From: Nitrososphaeria archaeon
GTDB lineage: Archaea > Thermoproteota > Nitrososphaeria > Nitrososphaerales > Nitrososphaeraceae
Direction of reading: 5' to 3'
Length of the DNA stretch: 30,057 nt
NCBI GenBank assembly: GCA_021324715.1
Contig: JAJPIN010000183.1
Span: 1-30,057 of the forward strand
Positions 25,249 through 30,057 of the stretch are shown here, piece by piece (position 1 is the first letter of the stretch; the number at the start of each line of letters is the position of its first letter). The translations under genes were made by a program, and so were the position numbers. The notes below the pieces were generated by a model, which did not search any database, was not told the origin of the DNA, and saw nothing but the letters and a program-made list of their open reading frames with translations.

Positions 25249-25429
25249 ATTAAGAAACAGTTGGTCCCAATTACATTTTAATTTTACTTATGACATGAGC
25301 TAAAAAATCAGACATGGACACTTTTCTATTACAACATAATCTTTCCTAGAAAACTTTACTTAATGACGTATGACTAGAATTAAAAAATCTAAATAATACC
25401 ATATTTACGTTTTATTTACGAAAAAAAAT

Positions 25430-26161
25430 ATAACATCTCTATCAAGCAAAAAATTACAAGGAGTATTTGTTACAGGTACTGATACTGGAATTGGAAAAAC
25501 TACCATAGCTTCTGGCTTGGCATGGTTGCTCTGTAGAAATAAAATAAAAGTGGGTATCATGAAACCTTTTGCGACTTCATCTAAAATATATTCTAATGAC
25601 AACAATTCACAAGATACAGCAATACTTGCCAAAGCTGCAAATATTAGAGAGCCTGATCAAATATTAAATCCAGTATTCTTCCCAATACCTGCCTCACCTT
25701 TGATGGCAGCTGAGATTTTGAATAAAACTGTAAATTTAAAAACAGTAATAAAGAAATTTAATTCCCTAAAAGAAAAATATGATTTTATCCTCGTCGAAGG
25801 AATCGGGGGCATCATGGTTCCTATCACAACAAGAGTTTCTCTTCAAGATATAATGAGGAAGATGAATCTGCCAATTATTATAGTGTCAAGGACCAAGCTG
25901 GGGTCTATCAACCATACTATATTGACGATTAGCGCTTGTAAAGAAACCAAGATTCCAATCATCGGAGTAATTTTTAATCAGACGCCAAAGCATCCTGATA
26001 TTGTCGAATCACTAACACCAAAATATATTGAAAAATTGACTCAAGTTAAAACAATATCAATTATTCCATCTATGGATAAATGTAATTTCAAGAAAATTGG
26101 ATCATACCTTGGAAAAAATACAATTATAAAGAATCTGATATCTGATTTAACTGACAAATAG
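25430..26161 (+). CDS. bioD: Dethiobiotin synthetase BioD with a non-standard start
   Basis: ATP-dependent ligase that closes the ureido ring to give dethiobiotin, the penultimate step of biotin synthesis. The N-terminal strand and P-loop read GVFVTGTDTGIGKTT, followed by the substrate lysine in VGIMKPFAT, EGIGGIMVPI, and a C-terminal nucleotide-binding stretch. The frame is open from 25397, but no ATG, GTG or TTG lies between that stop and the P-loop; the first TTG (25517) falls after it and would remove it. The coordinate given uses an ATA codon that would supply a normal ten-residue N-terminus. An ATG at 25370 is in frame but is cut off by TAA at 25394-25396. No other biotin gene is in the window. 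Confidence 0.8.
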   Translation: MTSLSSKKLQGVFVTGTDTGIGKTTIASGLAWLLCRNKIKVGIMKPFATSSKIYSNDNNSQDTAILAKAANIREPDQILNPVFFPIPASPLMAAEILNKTVNLKTVIKKFNSLKEKYDFILVEGIGGIMVPITTRVSLQDIMRKMNLPIIIVSRTKLGSINHTILTISACKETKIPIIGVIFNQTPKHPDIVESLTPKYIEKLTQVKTISIIPSMDKCNFKKIGSYLGKNTIIKNLISDLTDK

Positions 26162-26180
26162 AGCAAAAATTAATATCAAA

Positions 26181-27233
26181 TCACACTCTTATACAAGTGA
26201 TAGCAGCTTTCTTTAGCCTATTCATTATGGCGAAACCTGTGTTATTATACGGAGTCCCTTCGACTATTATAACGTCAATGGAATTTTTGTCAGCTTTCCT
26301 AAGATTTCCAAATAAATTTCTAGCAATCGCTTCCAAAGTCTTTCCCATGTATTGAACCATCTCGGCATTAACTTTCAATGATTTATTAGTAGTCATTACG
26401 CAAACTTTCTTGCCCTCACTCTTCAGTTTATTAGTCAATTCAGCAACTTTAATATTCACATTTATTTCAGTACCCTCTACTAGTATCACTTGGGCATTAG
26501 GTGAGTAATGCATGTATTTCATTCCAGGTGATTTATTGATTTTGCCCTTGTACCTGCGTAAACCAATAAGTGAACTATGGTAGTGAACATTCCCTATTTC
26601 ATCCTCAATGGACTCCTTTGAAATTCCGCCCGGTCTCAAAATTACAGGAATGTTTGATGTCATATCAATTACCGTAGATTCAATTCCAATTTCAGTACTA
26701 CCCCCATCGAGTATCAATTTTATTTTTCCATCAAGATCTTCTTTGACATGACTGGCATTTGTAGGACTTGGTTTTCCCGAAACATTTGCAGACGGTGCCG
26801 CTATAGGATAGCCAGACTTTTTAATTAATTCTAGAGCAATTTTATTTTTAGGCATACGAATCGCGACTGTACTTAGACCTCCAGTTGTGATTTTAGGCAA
26901 AATCTTTGATTTCCTTAGGACAAGAGTTATGGGACCGGGCCAAAATTTTTTGATAATTTTATTAGCGGTAGGGGGTATTTCAGTTACCAATGTCCTTAAA
27001 GTTTTCATGTTGGCTATGTGGACTATTAATGGGTTATCTGGAGGTCTGCCCTTAATTCTATATATTTTTGATACAGATAAGGTGTCTAATGCGTTAGCTC
27101 CCAATCCATATACTGTTTCTGTCGGGAATGCAATAACTTCACCGTTTCTAATCAAATTTGCTGCTTTTAGAATTATGGCATTGTCGGGTTTCTTTACATT
27201 TACCCTAACTACCTCAGTCTTTACTATCTTCAT
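26181..27233 (-). CDS. sua5: Threonylcarbamoyl-AMP synthase Sua5
   Basis: Makes threonylcarbamoyl-AMP from threonine, bicarbonate and ATP for the tRNA modification t6A, which KEOPS (see pcc1) completes. Of 350 residues, about 13-205 form the YrdC domain with FPTETVYGLGANA at 36-48, the KxR-type KIYRIKGRPPDNPL at 57-69, and the SAN motif at 148-150. A linker with SPGMKYMHYSP (235-245) leads to the C-terminal Sua5 domain. It converges on bioD with 19 bases between the stops, and diverges from the winged-helix gene. Confidence 0.96.
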   Translation of the reverse strand: MKIVKTEVVRVNVKKPDNAIILKAANLIRNGEVIAFPTETVYGLGANALDTLSVSKIYRIKGRPPDNPLIVHIANMKTLRTLVTEIPPTANKIIKKFWPGPITLVLRKSKILPKITTGGLSTVAIRMPKNKIALELIKKSGYPIAAPSANVSGKPSPTNASHVKEDLDGKIKLILDGGSTEIGIESTVIDMTSNIPVILRPGGISKESIEDEIGNVHYHSSLIGLRRYKGKINKSPGMKYMHYSPNAQVILVEGTEINVNIKVAELTNKLKSEGKKVCVMTTNKSLKVNAEMVQYMGKTLEAIARNLFGNLRKADKNSIDVIIVEGTPYNNTGFAIMNRLKKAAITCIRV

Positions 27234-27374
27234 TATGGGAAGTGGTAAAAATTATGATTATTATTCTATAGGTTCATTTAACTGGTTGGACGACGAAATT
27301 CACTATGTTTGCCATGCGACTGCTGAATATATACTCATAACGGTTTGACGTGCAGGTCACAATAGTATTTGAGA

Positions 27375-27390
27375 TGGAACGATCGTTCCA
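27375..27390. promoter_or_regulatory. Perfect 16-bp palindrome, possible operator
   Basis: TGGAACGATCGTTCCA reads the same on both strands. It is followed three bases later by a second perfect palindrome, TGAAATTTCA (27394-27403). Both lie in the 210-bp divergent region between sua5 and the winged-helix gene, 41-69 bases before the latter's ATG. Such symmetric sites suit a dimeric regulator; autoregulation by the adjacent winged-helix protein is a reasonable guess only. Confidence 0.55.
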
Positions 27391-27443
27391 ATGTGAAATT
27401 TCATGGTTCTCCTTAATTAGCTAGGCAACTTTCTTAACAACTA

Positions 27444-27758
27444 ATGAGCAAAACCGTCTGTAAAAATGAAAATAATAGGGGCAAGATCCAGATTATGGCA
27501 GACATAGTAGATTTATGTAAAGCCGGTATTAGGAAAACGCACATTATGTATAAGGGAAATTTAAGTTATGAGCAGATTAACAGGTACCTGTACGAACTAT
27601 TGGAAAAGGAATTAATTATTCAAAACCTAGATGATGGTGTATTGACTTATCGAGCAACAGAAAAGGGCCGATCATTTCTACAGTATTACAATTTGATGCT
27701 GGGTACCCTAGATGGAAATGCAATTGTAATGGAATCAACCATTAGCAAATTGGCTTAA
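27444..27758 (+). CDS. Small winged-helix DNA-binding protein
   Basis: A 104-residue protein built around one winged helix-turn-helix: helices in IMADIVDLCKAGIRKTHIM and SYEQINRYLYELLEKELI, then a two-stranded wing (IIQNLDDGVLTYRATEKG). The TEKGRSFLQYY continuation matches the archaeal regulators of the ArnR1/COG3432 type common in Thaumarchaeota. No ligand domain is present. A palindromic site lies upstream. Confidence 0.87.
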   Translation: MSKTVCKNENNRGKIQIMADIVDLCKAGIRKTHIMYKGNLSYEQINRYLYELLEKELIIQNLDDGVLTYRATEKGRSFLQYYNLMLGTLDGNAIVMESTISKLA

Positions 27759-27785
27759 ATCGCTGAACCATTTTTTATAGATGTG

Positions 27786-27989
27786 CTATGGATTTTCAGA
27801 TCCCTGATTTCTTTCACGTCCATACGATCTGAACATAAGACCACTTATCACTAATAGGACAGTCATACCAGCTGCCACAAGCCCTTGTATTATTGGAGTC
27901 CCTAATATCAGACTAATGAGGATTGGAATTAATGCAGATATCGCAGCTATAGGAAGCCATTTCTTTAATGAAGCGAGATTCAAGCTCAT
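27786..27989 (-). CDS. Small two-helix membrane protein
   Basis: A 67-residue protein with two hydrophobic helices (WLPIAAISALIPILISLIL and IIQGLVAAGMTVLLVISGLMF) joined by a short turn, and a charged C-terminus (RSYGRERNQGSENP). A TATA-like run (ttataaatata on the minus strand, 28006-28016) lies 17-27 bases upstream. Family not recognised. It converges with the winged-helix gene, with 27 bases between the stops. Confidence 0.7.
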   Translation of the reverse strand: MSLNLASLKKWLPIAAISALIPILISLILGTPIIQGLVAAGMTVLLVISGLMFRSYGRERNQGSENP

Positions 27990-28095
27990 TTGTTGTTTTA
28001 ATATTATATTTATAATCTTTTTAAATGATTATTTATCTGCCGTAATCTAAATCATACTGATTGGATTTTATTATTTCATCTAAGATCCAACTAAA

Positions 28096-28536
28096 TCAAC
28101 TGCATTTAACATCGGATGAAAAAGAACCCTTGTTTCCGTTATCGGATACTAGTTTTACTGTTCCTGCTCCACAGCTACCAGAAAGGTTAATGTCAGAAGG
28201 TGTTTCATTTTTACAAATATTATCAAAAGCTTCAACTCCTTTCAAAACAAAATTATCTGAAGAGGTCATATTATTACTAATTATTCCGCAAGCAGATCCT
28301 AATTTCGGATGATCAATATTCCATTCCGCAAATGATGTTCCTTTATCATTGGACACAAAAAAGTTTATCCTCACATCCTTGATCTCTTTTTCACCATCAC
28401 AAAAAATTGTACCTTTTCCTACACTTTTTAGTTCCTGTGAATCTGCAAGTGCGAGTTGATTGAATTAAATTGAATATATGACTATGCTAAAGGCTACTAC
28501 AATAACACCTATCATTGTTCCATTTGACTTTTCCAT
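28096..28536 (-). pseudogene. Secreted cysteine-containing protein interrupted in its signal peptide
   Basis: Read on the minus strand from ATG at 28536, the frame gives MEKSNGTMIGVIVVAFSIVI, then YSI, a TAA stop (28465-28467), and continues without further stops as FNQLALADSQELKSVGKGT to 28096. The halves together make a normal signal peptide (hydrophobic 8-21, cleavage expected after ALA) and a mature domain of about 112 residues with five cysteines (in TIFCDG, GSACG, NICKN, SGSCGAG and VKCS). Only one base change would restore the frame. After the stop the first usual start is a GTG at 28374, which leaves no signal peptide. It may be a pseudogene, a sequencing error, or a case of readthrough. 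Function unknown. Confidence 0.7.
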
Positions 28537-28993
28537 TGGATTTGATAATAGGATTATTTCTTTTAAAGGCTAGGTAAGAAATATCCGAATCATGTTATGT
28601 AATGTAATACTAATATTTGATCGGTATTTTTTTCTTAAATATCCTTAGGAAAATTTTTCAGAACTCTTTTTTGGACATAGGGATTTAGAATTTGGTAACC
28701 ACTTATTTTCTACAAATAGGAGATTAGATTATCGATTGTTCCTTTATAAAATTCGTCATTCTAGTTGAAATAGATAGGCTGAAATCTAAAAATATACTAT
28801 ATCGCTGGGGTGTTTATTTAATGTTTAGCGTAGAATCAGGTAGAAATAGGATATTCTCAAAATCTAATTCTTATTATTATAAATCCTTACATTCGGGAAC
28901 AAAATATTAAATTCATTAATCACTTGTTTCTTTGCATTGTAGAAATTTGAAATTAATTAACATTTTTATATGAAAGAATGTTTTTGATTAACC
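28537..28993. other. Intergenic stretch before the multicopper oxidase (457 bp)
   Basis: AT-rich DNA separating two divergent secreted-protein genes. It holds their promoters at the ends. No RNA gene, repeat or convincing ORF was seen in the middle. Confidence 0.5.
28963..28973 (+). promoter_or_regulatory. TATA box of the multicopper oxidase gene
   Basis: tttttatatga is centred about 26 bases before the GTG start at 28994, the leaderless spacing. Confidence 0.55.
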
Positions 28994-30057
28994 GTGTTTA
29001 GGCATAATGCGTTTTTTTTGGCATTGGCATTATCGATTACTTTGATTTTTTCATCTTTTACATTTCCATTCTTGAATCCTTCTATATATGCTCAATCCCC
29101 GTCAACCCATATCTCACAACAGCAATACGATAAAATTAAGAATTGTGCTACAGATCTGAGCAAGAAACCTACGCCAGTAGAGTACCTGACATATTTCAAT
29201 TGTGGTCATGTCTCAACGGACCCAAGTGGCAGAACTGTACGACAATTCACGCTAATTGTTCAAGAGCATCAAAAGATTCCTATATCATATGAAGGGCACA
29301 TCTTTGATGCATGGACATTTAATGGTACTGTGCCAGGACCGACAATTAGGGTCACAGAAGGCGATCTAGTCCGTATTAGAGTCATTAACAGTAACGAGAA
29401 TGAACATCCTCATTCACTTCATACCCACTCAATTCATTTCGCCAAGAACGATGGAGTTTCAATGGGCGGATATCCTGGCGGTGCTATATCACCAGGTAGA
29501 AGTTTCACTTATGAATTCATTGCACAACCATACGGCGTATACCCATACCACTGTCATGTAGATCCAATAAGGGATCATATCAACAGGGGATTATATGGAA
29601 TGATGATAATCGATCCAAGAGAGCCTCGGCCACAGATGACAGAAATGGCTATGCTGCTTAACGGTTATGATTTGGACTATAATCAAGAAGGACCAGTACA
29701 TCTACCTCCGGCTAGCGAGTTTCAAACAAGTCAACAAGATGATAAAGATGCCAATATGACTGGAAGTGCCGATGGAAATGGAACTGAAAATACTGGCAAT
29801 ATGACAGGAAGCCCCGAAGGTAATGAAAGCAGCCCTGGAGCTAATATGACTCATATTTCTGCTGTTTCATCTACGAAAGGGGCTGAGGAGAATAGCTCGG
29901 GGGAGAAAGCCGGTGAGCGACCGGACACTAAAAAGGAGAGGGATAATGAGATTTACACAGTTAATGGAAAGGCATTTGAGTATATGATGCATCCCATAGT
30001 GCTACAAACCGGAAAACCATATCGTATCTATCTTGTAAATATGCTCGAGTTTGACTT
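28994..30057 (+). CDS. Two-domain multicopper oxidase (NirK/laccase-like), 3' end outside the window
   Basis: Secreted copper enzyme, 354 residues visible, still open at the edge. Residues 1-34 are a signal peptide with cleavage expected after IYA. The first cupredoxin domain (about 80-210) has the copper motifs SLHTHSIHF at 141-149 and YPYHCHVDPIRDH at 183-195 (type 1 ligand Cys187), and the NGTVPGPTI signature at 110-118. A polar linker (about 240-320) precedes the second domain, which begins IYTVNGKAFEYMMHPI. Family members in ammonia-oxidising archaea include the copper nitrite reductase NirK and multicopper oxidases of uncertain role; the missing C-terminus prevents a choice. The start is GTG, since a stop lies two codons upstream. 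Confidence 0.9.
   Translation, partial: MFRHNAFFLALALSITLIFSSFTFPFLNPSIYAQSPSTHISQQQYDKIKNCATDLSKKPTPVEYLTYFNCGHVSTDPSGRTVRQFTLIVQEHQKIPISYEGHIFDAWTFNGTVPGPTIRVTEGDLVRIRVINSNENEHPHSLHTHSIHFAKNDGVSMGGYPGGAISPGRSFTYEFIAQPYGVYPYHCHVDPIRDHINRGLYGMMIIDPREPRPQMTEMAMLLNGYDLDYNQEGPVHLPPASEFQTSQQDDKDANMTGSADGNGTENTGNMTGSPEGNESSPGANMTHISAVSSTKGAEENSSGEKAGERPDTKKERDNEIYTVNGKAFEYMMHPIVLQTGKPYRIYLVNMLEFD

Noticed and set aside
26887..27348. Long open frame on the plus strand opposite sua5
   Set aside because: It is the antisense of a clear Sua5 coding region and its product has no recognisable features.

Overview
The window looks like chromosomal DNA of an ammonia-oxidising archaeon (Thaumarchaeota/Nitrososphaerota). 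The markers are archaeal and eukaryote-type information genes (SBDS, Rrp4-Rrp41-Rrp42, L37Ae, L44e, S27e, prefoldin beta, the KEOPS subunit Pcc1) beside an Amt ammonium transporter, a Rieske/cytochrome b/blue-copper cluster, a two-domain multicopper oxidase, coenzyme F420 ligase and the archaeal cobamide enzyme CobY. The AT-rich DNA, long intergenic stretches and copper proteins fit a soil lineage such as Nitrososphaerales (Nitrosocosmicus-like). That placement is inference from gene content and was not computed.

Layout. 1-3.0 kb: a SerB-like HAD phosphatase, CofE, and a TusA/CysM-like sulfur pair. 3.0-7.5 kb (minus strand): thioredoxin reductase, an 850-bp gene-free stretch, Thi4 thiazole synthase, a TPR/winged-helix protein and a doubtful small ORF. 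7.5-9.7 kb: a long upstream region, then amt. 9.7-13.8 kb: SBDS and the exosome superoperon (rrp4, rrp41, rrp42, rpl37ae, pcc1, prefoldin beta), tightly overlapping. 14.0-15.7 kb (minus): an Lrp/AsnC regulator and aspartate-semialdehyde dehydrogenase. 15.8-20.0 kb: a late cobamide operon (CobD-like, CobQ lacking its amidotransferase domain, CbiB, CobS, CobY). 20.0-21.3 kb: S27e and L44e (minus), a 40-residue membrane ORF and a FlK-like thioesterase. 21.4-24.2 kb: complex III (Rieske, fused cytochrome b) and its likely blue-copper partner. 24.3-28.5 kb: a hypothetical protein, DUF192, BioD, Sua5, a winged-helix regulator, a two-helix membrane protein and a secreted protein broken by a stop in its signal peptide. 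29.0 kb to the end: a multicopper oxidase cut by the window edge.

Together the genes cover cofactor self-sufficiency (F420, thiazole, B12 lower-loop assembly, biotin), ammonium uptake, copper-based electron transport, and RNA processing, tRNA modification (Pcc1 and Sua5 both serve t6A) and ribosome biogenesis. No rRNA, tRNA, CRISPR array, insertion sequence or phage gene was recognised. Many genes have an A/T-rich TATA-like element 24-30 bases before the start codon, which suggests leaderless mRNAs.

The points most worth a second look are the CobQ without a glutaminase domain, the in-frame stop in the signal peptide of the secreted protein at 28.1-28.5 kb, the bioD frame with no standard start codon before its P-loop, a perfect 16-bp palindrome in front of the winged-helix gene, and a sequon-rich linker inside the multicopper oxidase.
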